Below are positions 24,096 to 33,152 of a stretch of DNA of 64,000 nucleotides, one piece after another. How positions within the stretch are numbered: position 1 is the first letter of the stretch; the number at the start of each line of letters is the position of its first letter. The notes under the pieces were generated by a model, which was given only the letters and a program-made list of their open reading frames with translations, was not told where the DNA came from and did not search any database. Origin of the DNA: Verrucomicrobiota bacterium. Lineage in GTDB: Bacteria; Verrucomicrobiota; Verrucomicrobiia; Verrucomicrobiales; Akkermansiaceae. Position numbers and translations under genes: made by a program. Location of the stretch: the NCBI GenBank assembly GCA_026397725.1, contig JAPLUI010000265.1, positions 1-64,000 on the forward strand, in the 5' to 3' direction.

Positions 24096-26396
24096 CTAGA
24101 ATGTGGCTTCGTCTTCGCCGAGGATTTTGACTTCGGTTTCGAGTTCGAGGTTATGGTGGTGGCGGGCATGGTGGCGGATGGAGTCGATGAGGGTGAGGAT
24201 TTCGGTGGCGGTGGCACCACCCTGGTTGATGATGAAGTTGCCATGTACGGCGGAGACGGCGGCATGGCCGATGGCAGTGCCCTTGAGGCCGAGGGAGTCG
24301 ATGAGTTTGCCAGCGGGAAGGTCGTCGGGATTGCGGAAGATGCAACCGGCAGAGGCGGAGACGGGCTGGGAGACGCGGCGTTTTTCGCGACACTCATCGC
24401 GGCGTTGTTGGATGTTGAGGGAGGTGTCGGGCTTGCCTTTGAAAACCGCCTGGAGGGCGAAGTTGCGGCGGAGTTCGGGGACGTTGCGGTAGTTGGCAAC
24501 GATTTCCGCGCGTTCGCGGGTGCGGATGACGCCGTCCTCATCAAGGAAGGTGACGCGAACGATTTGGTCGAAGGTGTCAACGCCCATGGCGCCGGCGTTC
24601 ATGCGCAGCGCGCCGCCGACATTGCCAGGAATCCCTTCCATCCACTCGAAGCCGCCCATGCCGTGACCGCCGGCAAAACTGGCAAGTTTCTTGAGGCGGA
24701 CTCCCACCCCGGCCACGATGAGACCTTTGCCATCCATGGCAAGCTCAGAGAACACGCCGCCGGATGGATGGATGACGGCACCGCGGATACCGCCATCGCG
24801 GACCAACAGGTTGGAGCCGCGACCGACGACCCGCACGGGCACGCCGCGGGCGCGGCAATACTCCACGAGAAAGGCGAAGCCATAGAAGCTATGCGGCTCG
24901 AGCCAATACTGGGCAGGTCCGCCGACGAGCATGGTGGTGTGGCGTTTCATCGGCTCATAGAGGCTGCCATCGATTTCGTCGGCGGGCATGAGGGCCCGCA
25001 TTTCCTCGAGGACCTTGAGGTCGGCGGCGAGGCGGCTGCCGGCTTCGTGGACGTTACCCGCCCCGAGGGTGATGAGCAGGTCGCCGGGCTTGAGGGCATT
25101 GCCGATGGCGTGATGGGCGGTGGCGAGGTCTGGCACGGAAGTGGCGGGGACGACGCCATGCCGTTGCATGGCCGCGATGAGGGTTTCGCCGGAAATACCT
25201 GGGAGCGGGGTTTCCGAGGCCGGGTAAACATCCGTGATGAAAACCCGGTCGGCGGCCTGGAGGACTTTGCCGAAGTCATCCGCGAGGGCCTGGGTGCGGG
25301 TGTAGCGGTGCGGCTGGAACAGGACGATGAGCCGACCCGGCTTGAGCGAACGGGCGGTTTGCAGCGTGGCGGCCAGTTCGGATGGATGATGGCCGTAGTC
25401 ATCGATGATGCGGTAGTGGGGCGAGAGGTACTTGGTCTCGAAGCGGCGCTTGGCCCCGGCGAAGGTGGCCAGGGCGCGGGCGACCAGCGCGAACTCGGCC
25501 CCACAGTTGTCGGCCAGGGCAATCGCGGCCAAGGCGTTGAGGATGTTGTGGTTGCCGGGAATGCCGAGTTCGATGTCGCCGAGGATCTGGCCGTGTTTGG
25601 CCACGGTAAAGGCGGATGAGCCCTTGAGATCGCGGACCCCGGTGGCGGTGTAATCGGCATCCTCCCAGCCGTAGGAAACGGCATTCGCCCGCCCGGCACC
25701 CACGTCGTGGGCGACGGGATCTTCAGCGCAATAGACCAGCGTGCCGGTGGTTTGATCGGCAAGGGTGGTGAAGACTTCGCGGAGGTGCTCGAGGTCCCGA
25801 TAGAAATCAAGGTGCTCGGCCTCAATGTTGAGAATGACGGCGTGCTCGGGATGATAGAGGACCAGCGTGCCATCACTTTCATCGCCTTCCGCGACCATGA
25901 ATTCGCCATCCGCCGACCAGCATGCATTGCTGCCCAGGATGGGGATTTCCGCGCCGACATAATGGCTGGGTTTCAGGCCGGCCTCACGCAGGACATGGGC
26001 GGTCATGGCGGAGGTGGTGGTCTTGCCGTGGGTGCCGGAGATGATGATGCCTTTTTGCGTGTGCAGGATGGCGGCAAGGCACTCGGCGCGGCGGAGCAGG
26101 GGAATGCCGGCCGCCATGGCGGCGGCATAGGCCGGGTTGTGCGGGCGAATGGCGGAGGAATAGACGACGAGGTCCGCGCCCTGGATCGCTTCTGCGGTAT
26201 GGGGTGAGGAGAACCGCAGCCCGAGGCCCTGCATGCGCTCGGTTTCCGCCGTGGTAACGCGGTCCGACCCGCTGACTTTGTGACCCATGCCTAGCAACAG
26301 CAGCGCGAGTCCGCTCATGCCCGAGCCCGCTACCCCGATGAGGTGGAGGTGCAAGGGCGGCGCGTGCCGGGTGAGGCGTTGGGTGAGATCGGTCAT
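24096..26396 (-). CDS. murC/murB: MurC-MurB fusion: UDP-MurNAc-L-Ala ligase / UDP-enolpyruvyl-GlcNAc reductase
   Basis: 766 residues carry two consecutive peptidoglycan-precursor enzymes. The N-terminal ~475 residues are MurC: HLIGVAGSGMSGLALLLL, ATP motif SGTHGKTTTS (about 119-128), then NLDFYRDLEHL-type and YGHHPSELAATL segments. The C-terminal ~290 residues are MurB: FAD-binding VRVVGRGSNLLVRDGG and GFEWMEGIPGNVGGALRMNAG, catalytic Ser region SASAGCIFRNP, and a final ELETEVKILGED. MurB makes UDP-MurNAc, and MurC adds L-Ala. The start is ATG 26396, overlapping the murG stop (ATGA). A fused MurC/MurB is known in some Verrucomicrobia and differs from the MurC-Ddl fusion of chlamydiae. Confidence 0.95.
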   Translation of the reverse strand: MTDLTQRLTRHAPPLHLHLIGVAGSGMSGLALLLLGMGHKVSGSDRVTTAETERMQGLGLRFSSPHTAEAIQGADLVVYSSAIRPHNPAYAAAMAAGIPLLRRAECLAAILHTQKGIIISGTHGKTTTSAMTAHVLREAGLKPSHYVGAEIPILGSNACWSADGEFMVAEGDESDGTLVLYHPEHAVILNIEAEHLDFYRDLEHLREVFTTLADQTTGTLVYCAEDPVAHDVGAGRANAVSYGWEDADYTATGVRDLKGSSAFTVAKHGQILGDIELGIPGNHNILNALAAIALADNCGAEFALVARALATFAGAKRRFETKYLSPHYRIIDDYGHHPSELAATLQTARSLKPGRLIVLFQPHRYTRTQALADDFGKVLQAADRVFITDVYPASETPLPGISGETLIAAMQRHGVVPATSVPDLATAHHAIGNALKPGDLLITLGAGNVHEAGSRLAADLKVLEEMRALMPADEIDGSLYEPMKRHTTMLVGGPAQYWLEPHSFYGFAFLVEYCRARGVPVRVVGRGSNLLVRDGGIRGAVIHPSGGVFSELAMDGKGLIVAGVGVRLKKLASFAGGHGMGGFEWMEGIPGNVGGALRMNAGAMGVDTFDQIVRVTFLDEDGVIRTRERAEIVANYRNVPELRRNFALQAVFKGKPDTSLNIQQRRDECREKRRVSQPVSASAGCIFRNPDDLPAGKLIDSLGLKGTAIGHAAVSAVHGNFIINQGGATATEILTLIDSIRHHARHHHNLELETEVKILGEDEATF

Positions 26397-27490
26397 GAGG
26401 CGGAGAGAGTGGTTTCGATGGCCGCGCAAACTTGCTCGGCGGCGTCCGGAATGGCTAGCACGCGGGCGGCCAGGCTCATCCGGCTGCGGGCAGCCGCGTC
26501 ACCCAGCAGAGTGGTGGCAAGGGCCGCGAGGGCTGCTGCGGTTAGAGCCGGCTCCCGGACGAGCTTGGCAGCTCCGGCATGCTCGAAGACCTCGGCATTG
26601 CGCGTTTGGTGATCATCCGCAGCGAAGGGATAGGGCACGAGAATCGAGGGCCGGCCGGTGAGCGCGATTTCGGTCAGACTGGAGGCCCCCGCACGGGCAA
26701 TGATGAGGTCGGCAAGCGCGTAGGCGGAGGGCATTTGATCGCAGAAACCGAGCACCTTGTAGCCGGGTCGGCCTGCGGCAATTGCGGAGACGCGGGCGAA
26801 GTCCGTGGCACCGGCGAGGTGCAGCACCTGGGTCTCGGCCGGCAACATGGCGGCGGCCTGGGCGCAGAGTTCGTTGAGGCGATGGGCACCCTGGCTGCCA
26901 CCGGTGACCACAAGGGTCAGGCGAGCGGGATCGAGACCGAATCTAACAGCGGCGTCCGCCCGCGTTGGCAGGTGGAGGATTTCCGGCCGGGCCGGGGTGC
27001 CGGTGGTGACGGTGTCGCGGGCCGGGAAGAAGGACTTGGCGGCATCCAGGCCGAGGAAGACCCGGGTGCAGAACCGGCTGGTAAGCACGTTGGCGCGGCC
27101 CGGGCGGGCGTTGGAGTCGTGAATGAAGGTTTTGAGGCCGAGTTGGTGGCCGGCGTAAACCGGCGGCAGCGAGGTGAAGCCGCCCATGCCGAGCACCGCC
27201 TCTGCGGCGAAGTTGCGGATCACGCTCCGGCATTGGCGGACGGAGCCCCAGAGTTTCCACAAGAACGGCAGCATGCGGAGGGACCGCGTGGGGGGCTTGG
27301 CCACTGCCGGGACAGTCTCGAAGCGGAGTTGCGGGTATTTCGCGCTGGCCTCGGCATCCACCTGCTTCTCCGATATCAACAACCGCACCTCGTGGCCGCG
27401 GGTGCGCATCACCTCCGCCACGGCGATGCCGGGGAACAAGTGACCGCCCGTGCCGCCACAGGCAATGAGGATTTTACAGGACTTCGCCAC
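26393..27490 (-). CDS. murG: MurG glycosyltransferase (lipid II synthesis)
   Basis: Transfers GlcNAc to lipid I at the inner face of the membrane. 365 residues. The first glycine-rich loop is ACGGTGGHLFPGIAVAE and the second is GMGGFTSLPPVYAG. UDP-GlcNAc sites are VTGGSQGAHRLNEL and IIARAGASSLTEIALTGRPSILVPYP. It is the first gene of the visible murG-murCB-ddl-ftsQ-ftsA-ftsZ series, with ATG at 27490 and an ATGA overlap with murC-murB. The upstream promoter should lie in 27491-27620; no clear one was identified. Confidence 0.96.
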   Translation of the reverse strand: MAKSCKILIACGGTGGHLFPGIAVAEVMRTRGHEVRLLISEKQVDAEASAKYPQLRFETVPAVAKPPTRSLRMLPFLWKLWGSVRQCRSVIRNFAAEAVLGMGGFTSLPPVYAGHQLGLKTFIHDSNARPGRANVLTSRFCTRVFLGLDAAKSFFPARDTVTTGTPARPEILHLPTRADAAVRFGLDPARLTLVVTGGSQGAHRLNELCAQAAAMLPAETQVLHLAGATDFARVSAIAAGRPGYKVLGFCDQMPSAYALADLIIARAGASSLTEIALTGRPSILVPYPFAADDHQTRNAEVFEHAGAAKLVREPALTAAALAALATTLLGDAAARSRMSLAARVLAIPDAAEQVCAAIETTLSAS

Positions 27491-27625
27491 GCGTGAATGA
27501 ATGAAAAAACGGCCACAACGGGCGTGTCGAAATCAGTTTCACCACGCCTTGCGGGTGATTTAAAACAAATCCTGACAATCCGGCAAACCATAAAGCGTGC
27601 CGAAGCAAATTTTTTTTGGGGGGGC

Positions 27626-27862
27626 TCACCGGTGCCTGCGGCCCTGGTCAGCCATGAACCATGCTTCGACCTTGGCGCGGGCCCAGGGGGTTTTGCGGAG
27701 GAAGGTGAGGCTGGACTTGAGGCTCGGCTCGAAGAGAAAACAGCGGATGGGAATGCGCCGGGCCATTGCCTCCCAGCCGTGGCCGTCCACCAGGCATTTC
27801 ACGATGGTTTCCAAGGTGATGCCATGCAATGGGTCATTGGGATGGGACGCGGGCGATGGCAT
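27626..27862 (-). CDS. VF530-type (DUF2132) small DNA-binding protein
   Basis: A 78-residue protein from ATG 27862 (MPSPASHPNDPLHG). DPLHGITLETIVKCLVDGHG, then WEAMARRIPIRCFLFEPSLK, then SSLTFLRKTPWARAKVEAWF match the VF530 family almost throughout. VF530 proteins are small helical proteins with DNA-binding ability in Vibrio; their cellular role is unclear. The frame is open upstream to 28000 but that part is not family-like. The region just past the stop has an A8/C7 run on the coding strand. Confidence 0.85.
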   Translation of the reverse strand: MPSPASHPNDPLHGITLETIVKCLVDGHGWEAMARRIPIRCFLFEPSLKSSLTFLRKTPWARAKVEAWFMADQGRRHR

Positions 27863-28494
27863 GGACAGGACGGGTGCAAGGGCTACTTTTTCCAGACCCG
27901 GAGCAGTGAACAAGCGGGGCGAGGGAGGAACCTCCGGGAAGCTCTCATGAGTTGCGTGGGCATCTGCGGCGGTACGTGGGAACAAGGCGCGCTTTGTCAA
28001 GGGCGTGAAAATCCGGCCCCAGTCCCTGCTCCAGGCCGGTTCTGTTGGTGACGACCGGGCTTTTGAAAGGGTGCGGGCCGTTGGTCCGCTGCCGGCTCGC
28101 TGGCGGCGTGGTCGGACTGCGCAGGCGGCGCTGAGGCGGCTGGCTTATCGCGGCGGTCCGTGATTGATTGATGAGTGCCGATGATTGCCTGCCAGCAAGA
28201 CCATGGGACAGGAAAATTGAGCCGAGCAGGCCGCAAGGAAGTGCGTCATACCAATCCGTCAGGGCCATCTTTCGATAATGGGAGACTCCAGCCATTTGGG
28301 ATTCGCTTGGTCGATTCCGTCTTCCCGTGCGAACCAGCCGCAGCGGTATCTCCGGGTGAGGCGGCATTGAGGCGTAGCTCCCGGACGGCAATTCCCCGGC
28401 AGTCATAACAAATATCAGAATCTGCTTGACGTGTCCCTCCATAATGTGCACACCCGGCGCGAGGAACACCTCGAAGCCAACCACCCCAACAATC
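27863..28494. other. 632-base region without a recognisable gene
   Basis: A minus-strand frame of ~190 codons covers most of it but has poor codon character and no family features. No clear promoter, hairpin or RNA was found. It may carry the 5' regions of the divergent VF530 and AP2-like genes. Confidence 0.4.
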
Positions 28495-28755
28495 ATGAAA
28501 TCGATCAAAAATCTGACCCGGTTCACCTACGAGACCACCGCATTCCTAGGCTGGCGGCTTACCATCAGCCGTGGCGGGACGGTTTTCACGAAGTATTTCT
28601 CCGACAAGAAATACGGCGATGAGAAGAAATCGTTTGCCGCGGGTGAGACCGCCTTGGCTGGTTTGAAAGCGCTGCTTGATGGTTCCAAGCGGGTGAAGGG
28701 CAAGCATACGGCAGCGGTCATCCGCAAGGTGGAAAAGCTGCTGGAGAAGGCATAG
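28495..28755 (+). CDS. Small AP2-like (integrase-type) DNA-binding protein
   Basis: An 86-residue protein starting MKSIKNLTRFTYETTAFLGW. The core RLTISRGGTVFTKYFSDKKY followed by GDEKKSFAAGETALAGLKAL resembles the three-strand-plus-helix AP2/ERF-type fold seen in homing endonucleases and in short Verrucomicrobia/Planctomycetes proteins (W-R-V-x-I-x-R-x-G-x-x-F-x-K-x-F-x-D pattern). The lysine-rich C-terminus fits nucleic-acid binding. Family and function are inferred from this pattern. It stands alone before a CAP-domain gene. Confidence 0.65.
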   Translation: MKSIKNLTRFTYETTAFLGWRLTISRGGTVFTKYFSDKKYGDEKKSFAAGETALAGLKALLDGSKRVKGKHTAAVIRKVEKLLEKA

Positions 28756-28952
28756 GCCGCTGTTTCGGGCCCTTGATCCCCGCCTCGGCTGCTCAAGGCG
28801 CAGCACTCCCTATAGCAATTTTCCGGCAGCCGCGAGCAGGGAGGAGCGGTGATCCACGACAACCTCGTCCGCTGAGTTCACAGGGCTCGGATGTTCCCGA
28901 CATTGGGGCTTGCCAGAGGCTTGCCTGCCACCTAATCTCCGGCGTGGTGACC

Positions 28953-29954
28953 ATGCTAACCTTTCTGCTTGCCCTGTTGCTGGCACTCCCGTTGCTCGCG
29001 GCCCCGGGTGCGGCGGACGAGATGCTCGCCTCATTCCAAACCAAAGTCGCAAACGGGGAGGATTACGACGAACTGTTTGCAGCCATCGCAGACATGCCCG
29101 GCGCCGAGCAAAAACTCCTCATTGCGGAAATCGACAAGACCTGGTCCCGGCTGCGCGATGACTACCTCAAACAGCTTGCTCTAACAGCCAACACACTGAG
29201 CGGCAAGAAGAACGACACCCGCCAGGAAATCCGCAAACACCGCGACGCCTTCAAGGAAGTCTATGCCATGGATGAGGCGGCGATGAAGCCGCTGCTCAAA
29301 TCCACCAGCATGCCCGCCATCGAGGCGCTGCGCAAACTCCTCAGTCCCGATCCGGCGCAAATCATTGAGGCGGGCGGGGAGAAATTGCACGCCCAGCGCA
29401 AGCTGGTGACGGCCCTCGCCACGTTCCGTGACGGCACTCTCAACGCGATGATTTCTACCAAGCCGGTCGATTCCGCCAGCACCCTGGCCACTTCGGAGCA
29501 GGCGGCGGCGGCGGGGATTGGCGGTTTCGAGCGCAGCGATTTGAAAATCCTCGCGCAAAACCGCAAGGTTGCCAAAGACCGGGAAATCCCGGAAGCGGAG
29601 GCACGCGGCATCGAGGAATGCAACGAACTGCGGATGCTGGTAGGACTCAACGCCTTGTTCCTCGATCCCAAACTCTGCGAGGCCGCACGCGATCACTCGA
29701 AGGATATGGCGGAACAAGGGTTCTTCGCGCATGAATCCCCGGTTCCAGGCAAGAAACTGCCATGGGACCGGGCGAAAAACTTTGGCACCTCGGCCTCGGC
29801 CGAAAACATCTTCATGGGCAGTGGCGATCCGCATGCCGCCAACCTGGGATGGTTTTACTCGCCGGGGCATCACAAGAACATGTTCAGCCCGGGGCATCTG
29901 CGCATGGGTCTGGGTTGCAGCGGCAGCCACTGGACTCAGATGTTCGGACGCTGA
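28953..29954 (+). CDS. Exported CAP-domain (SCP/PR-1-like) protein
   Basis: 333 residues from ATG 28953: signal peptide MLTFLLALLLALPLLAAPGA, then a ~170-residue helical region rich in charged residues. A C-terminal CAP domain follows. In it are NELRMLVGLNALFLDPKLCE, AARDHSKDMAEQGFFAHESP, SASAENIFMGSGDPHAANLG, W-type YSPGHHKNMFSPGHLRMGLG. The histidines of HSKDMA and GHHKNM and the Glu of AENI fit the usual CAP cavity residues. The role (peptidase, lipid binding or adhesion) is not predictable. A second, unrelated-architecture CAP protein is at 44.7-46.8 kb. Confidence 0.85.
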   Translation: MLTFLLALLLALPLLAAPGAADEMLASFQTKVANGEDYDELFAAIADMPGAEQKLLIAEIDKTWSRLRDDYLKQLALTANTLSGKKNDTRQEIRKHRDAFKEVYAMDEAAMKPLLKSTSMPAIEALRKLLSPDPAQIIEAGGEKLHAQRKLVTALATFRDGTLNAMISTKPVDSASTLATSEQAAAAGIGGFERSDLKILAQNRKVAKDREIPEAEARGIEECNELRMLVGLNALFLDPKLCEAARDHSKDMAEQGFFAHESPVPGKKLPWDRAKNFGTSASAENIFMGSGDPHAANLGWFYSPGHHKNMFSPGHLRMGLGCSGSHWTQMFGR

Positions 29955-29982
29955 GATTGGCAGTCGGCAGGATTCCGTCACC

Positions 29983-30273
29983 TCAATGGGGATGGCGGCG
30001 AGGCGCTTGGCGGCCTGCTGGGGTGGGTTCGTCGCCAAGGATTTTATCGATCTCCGCCACGCGTTCCCAAGGGCAGCGTTTGCGTTGATACTTCCGCCAG
30101 ACGATGTCGCGAAGGGCACGCCAGACGGCCTCGGGAACCTGCTCGGGTTCGAGTTTCTCCCAATCAGGATCGGTTTTCAGGGTAGTGAGGATGCTCCAGC
30201 GGTCTCCATGGTGGGAGGCTCTGAAGTACCTCAGTCCGGCAGCGCTGCGTTCGTGCCATTCGTGGCTTTCCAT
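29983..30273 (-). CDS. Conserved-looking small protein of unknown function
   Basis: 96 residues from ATG 30273 (MESHEWHERSAAGLRYFRAS). It continues HHGDRWSILTTLKTDPDWEK, then LEPEQVPEAVWRALRDIVWR, with codon use like the neighbours. No family was recognised with certainty; the composition (many Trp, Arg, Glu) suggests a soluble helical protein. It is convergent with the CAP gene and divergent from comF. ATG 30291 is an alternative start. Confidence 0.65.
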   Translation of the reverse strand: MESHEWHERSAAGLRYFRASHHGDRWSILTTLKTDPDWEKLEPEQVPEAVWRALRDIVWRKYQRKRCPWERVAEIDKILGDEPTPAGRQAPRRHPH

Positions 30274-30376
30274 GGCGGGAGGGTGCCGCAACGCCGCCCG
30301 GGAGGCAAGACCGGAAAGAGCAGGCGGCGTGATTCATCGCGCTTCCAAATTCTTGCGGCGGCATTAGAGTCGGCAG

Positions 30377-31150
30377 GTGAGCAACGCGGGGCAGCGCCAC
30401 AGTTCGTTGAAGGAATGGCTGGTGGCCATGGCCTCCAACGTGCTCGACTTCATCTATACGCCGCAGTGTGAGCTTTGCGGCAAGGTGCTGAAACACGGCC
30501 GCTCGCTGTGTGAGTGCTGCGATGGGGAACTGCCGCGCTTGAGGTCACCCTTTTGCGAGCAATGCGCCGAGCCGTTCGATGGAAAGATCGAGGGCAAGTT
30601 CCAATGCCCCAATTGCAGCGAGCTTGCATTCTCCTTTGAGTTTGCCCGCTCGGCGATGATTTGCGACGCCCGCACCCGGGACTTGGTGCATCAGTTGAAA
30701 TACCACCGGGCCATTCATCTGGCGGAGGAGTTGGGGCGCCTGGCGGCGGAAGCCTTCACGGACGAGCGGTTCCGGCCCGCCCTCGCAGCCGGGTGGCCGC
30801 TCGTGCCGGTACCCCTGCACCGCTCCCGATTCCAACATCGGAATTTCAACCAAGCCGCGGAAATCGCCCGGGTGGCCGCCAACCACACCGGCCTGCCGGT
30901 GCTGGCGGCACTCAAGCGCAGCCGCGCCACGGACACCCAGACCTTGCTAGGCAGGCAGGAGCGGCTCAAGAACCTCCATGGGGCCTTCGCGCTAACAAGA
31001 GCAGGCCGACGGCAGCTTGAACAATCCGCCGCAGGCGTGATTCTCATCGATGATGTTCTAACCACCGGATCGACGGCGGAGGCCTGCGCCTCAACCCTCC
31101 GGCGTGCGGGGTTCAAGACCGTGCTGGCGGTGACGGTCATGCGGGGGTAA
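30377..31150 (+). CDS. comF: ComF-family amidophosphoribosyltransferase-like protein
   Basis: 257 residues. The N-terminal zinc ribbons are CELCGKVLKHGRSLCECC and CEQCAEPFDGKIEGKFQCPNC. The ComF motif LVHQLKYHRAIHLAEELGRL follows, then a phosphoribosyltransferase domain with VPVPLHRSRFQHRNFNQA and the PRPP loop VILIDDVLTTGSTAEAC. ComF proteins act with DNA-uptake machinery in naturally competent bacteria. No other com genes are present here. The start may be GTG 30377 or ATG 30428 (MASNVLDFIYTPQCE); the latter begins right at the family domain. Confidence 0.9.
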   Translation: MSNAGQRHSSLKEWLVAMASNVLDFIYTPQCELCGKVLKHGRSLCECCDGELPRLRSPFCEQCAEPFDGKIEGKFQCPNCSELAFSFEFARSAMICDARTRDLVHQLKYHRAIHLAEELGRLAAEAFTDERFRPALAAGWPLVPVPLHRSRFQHRNFNQAAEIARVAANHTGLPVLAALKRSRATDTQTLLGRQERLKNLHGAFALTRAGRRQLEQSAAGVILIDDVLTTGSTAEACASTLRRAGFKTVLAVTVMRG

Positions 31151-31343
31151 GCGGAGGCCGCCGGGTAACTCATCCCCAAGACCAGGAACGCAAAGCGGAT
31201 TACCACCTAACTGAGGAAGATGCTGATCACCATCTGCAGGGGTTTCAGTGGTACACATTGCCTCAGTGGCAAAAAATCCCCCTGCGGAATCACCGCAAGG
31301 TCCCTGACTTGACGCGCATGGCCCGGAGGGGCGGCACGCCGCC

Positions 31344-32225
31344 TCAGGACATGCCGGCCAGGCGATGATTGAGGGCGACCGAGCGGCGCAGAGCACGCAT
31401 CACATCGACGAGGGGGCGTTGGGTTTGCACCGTCTCGGCACAGGGCTTGTCAATATAGGCGTTGCGGCTCACATAGCGGCCGATTTCGCTGTAAAGTTGG
31501 CGCATGCGGGTATCTAACAGTCCGATCTCGGCCCGGTAAGTGGAGACTTCCTTGTTGACCTCGGCAATGACTTGAAATGCGGCCGAGGCCTGCACGCGGC
31601 GCTCCACTCGCATCGCCTCCAGATCGACATCGATCGTATCGAGGGTCTTTTCGAGCGCCTCAATCTCGGTTCCCACGGTGGTACGCGCTTCCTTGTAGCC
31701 CACAAACTGCTGCTGGAGTTCGGTTAGACGGCGCTTGACGTGCTCCAGATCGTCGGAGCTGGCGGAGTTGGTGAGTTGGTCTCTGGAGAGGATTTCGAGT
31801 TTGATTCTGAGGCCATCGTAAATCCGGCGGATGCCGCGGGCGTTGGTGACGATTTCATCGCGCTGATGGGAAAGGCTTTCGAGTTTGGCGAGGACGGCGA
31901 GGCGTTCCTCGAAAAGCTCCGGTTGCAGGGCGGGCGAGGAGCTGAGCAGGTTGGAGCGTTCCTCGTGAGCGGCTTCGAGGCGTTTTTCGCATTGGGCGAG
32001 GCGGTCGCTCACGGTTTCGTGCTCTTTGGTGAGTTTGCGGAGATTCCAGTATTCGATGGAGAGTTTTTCGATGGAATCCACTTTCTCCCAGACCTCCCTG
32101 CCGAGGTGGGCTTCGGCCTCGCGGAGGAGGTGCATTTCACTGGCGGCATCGCCCATGCGTTGGTTGCGGCGGAAAATTCCAAAGGCCTGGGCGAAACGGG
32201 CGATGAAATATCGGGTGGTGGTCAT
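31344..32225 (-). CDS. Coiled-coil protein of unknown function
   Basis: 293 residues, mostly heptad-type helix from about residue 30 to 260. It is rich in Glu, Arg, Leu and Ala, with runs such as LEALEKTLDTIDVDLEAM and LAQCEKRLEAAHEERSNLL. There is no signal peptide or membrane segment. It starts MTTTRYFIARFAQAFGIFRR and ends with a short non-coiled tail (RPLVDVMRALRRSVALNHRL). A structural or scaffold role is plausible, but no family was recognised. It is downstream of and co-directional with the pseudouridine synthase, about 90 bases apart. Confidence 0.7.
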   Translation of the reverse strand: MTTTRYFIARFAQAFGIFRRNQRMGDAASEMHLLREAEAHLGREVWEKVDSIEKLSIEYWNLRKLTKEHETVSDRLAQCEKRLEAAHEERSNLLSSSPALQPELFEERLAVLAKLESLSHQRDEIVTNARGIRRIYDGLRIKLEILSRDQLTNSASSDDLEHVKRRLTELQQQFVGYKEARTTVGTEIEALEKTLDTIDVDLEAMRVERRVQASAAFQVIAEVNKEVSTYRAEIGLLDTRMRQLYSEIGRYVSRNAYIDKPCAETVQTQRPLVDVMRALRRSVALNHRLAGMS

Positions 32226-32317
32226 GGGAATGGGAGCCGGTTAGCGGGAAAGGTGGGTTCAGCGGAAGAGCTGGTGTTGAAGCATGGCGATTACCGAAAG
32301 GGAGTGGCTGGGAGAAG

Positions 32318-33073
32318 TCAGTGCGGGGGGACCGGGCGGGGGGGTGGGGTGGCGCGCTTTCTGGTCGGAGCGGCGGTGCCCAGCAGCATGGAAACTTCCG
32401 GGGGGGTGAGCACCGCCCATTGGCCGGGCTCCAGATCGCCGAGCCACAACTGGCCGATCCTGACGCGCAACAGCTTGGTGACGGTGTAGCCCATGGTCTC
32501 AAACATCAGGCGAATCTGGCGTTTGGCGCCGTGCTCCAGCACCACCTTGATGCGGCGGGCGGAAAGGCGCTCGATGGCCTTGGCGCGGAGTTTGCCGCCT
32601 TCGGTATAGACCCCTGCCAGAAACTGATCGAGATGGACGTTCTCAAATGCCTGATTCGCAGTGACCAGATATTCCTTTTCAACCGCTTTGGACGGGTGCA
32701 TCAGCCGTTGCGAGAGATCGCCGTCGTTGGTCAGAATCAGCAATCCTTCCGATTCGCGGTCGAGCCGGCCGACATGGTGCAGCGCATGGAGCGAGGCTGG
32801 CAGCAGCGCGTAAATGGTATCCCGCCCGAGTTCATCTTCACGCGAGCAAACGTAGCCACGGGGTTTGTGAAAGGCCACGATGGTGACCTCGCGTGGGGCC
32901 ACCCGGCGGCCATCCACCTTGACGTGATCGCCCGGCTGGATGCGGGTGCCAAGGTTGCTGCAGGGGTTGCCATTGACCTCAACGCGAGCGGACTGGATCA
33001 ATTCATCGCAGGCCCGGCGGGAGCCAACCGCGCAGGAAGCGAGGTACTTGTTGAGGCGGGTTCCGGCTTGCAT
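32318..33073 (-). CDS. RsuA/RluB-family rRNA pseudouridine synthase
   Basis: 251 residues from ATG 33073. An S4 RNA-binding domain (RLNKYLASCAVGSRRACDEL, then ARVEVNGNPCSNLGTRIQPG) is followed by the catalytic domain. The catalytic aspartate is in HHVGRLDRESEGLLILTNDG (RLD motif). The family elements KEYLVTA and KRQIRLMFETMGYTVTKLLR follow. It isomerises a uridine in 16S or 23S rRNA; RluB versus RluE/RsuA cannot be decided. The frame extends upstream to 33463 through the small basic protein gene in another frame, so the S4 start is preferred. Confidence 0.92.
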   Translation of the reverse strand: MQAGTRLNKYLASCAVGSRRACDELIQSARVEVNGNPCSNLGTRIQPGDHVKVDGRRVAPREVTIVAFHKPRGYVCSREDELGRDTIYALLPASLHALHHVGRLDRESEGLLILTNDGDLSQRLMHPSKAVEKEYLVTANQAFENVHLDQFLAGVYTEGGKLRAKAIERLSARRIKVVLEHGAKRQIRLMFETMGYTVTKLLRVRIGQLWLGDLEPGQWAVLTPPEVSMLLGTAAPTRKRATPPPRPVPPH

Positions 33074-33090
33074 GGGGGGGTGGACTTGAA

Positions 33091-33124
33091 ATAGAAAAGG
33101 CGCGGAGCCTGGCAGGATCCGCGC
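33091..33124 (-). terminator. Probable terminator of the small basic protein gene
   Basis: On the minus strand GCGCGGA, loop, TCCGCGC, then CTTTTCTATTTC. It lies between the TIGR04137 stop (33153) and the pseudouridine synthase start (33073). Confidence 0.5.
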
Positions 33125-33152
33125 GTGGAGAAGATGGCAAGCAGCGGGGCGA

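Noticed and set aside
24021..25619. 532-codon plus-strand open frame opposite murC-murB
   Set aside because: It lies antisense to a gene with clear MurC/MurB motifs. Its Gly/Glu/Asp-rich composition is typical of the shadow of a GC-rich gene.
27945..28526. 193-codon minus-strand frame between the VF530 and AP2-like genes
   Set aside because: Poor codon character, overlaps the AP2-like gene start and shows no family pattern.
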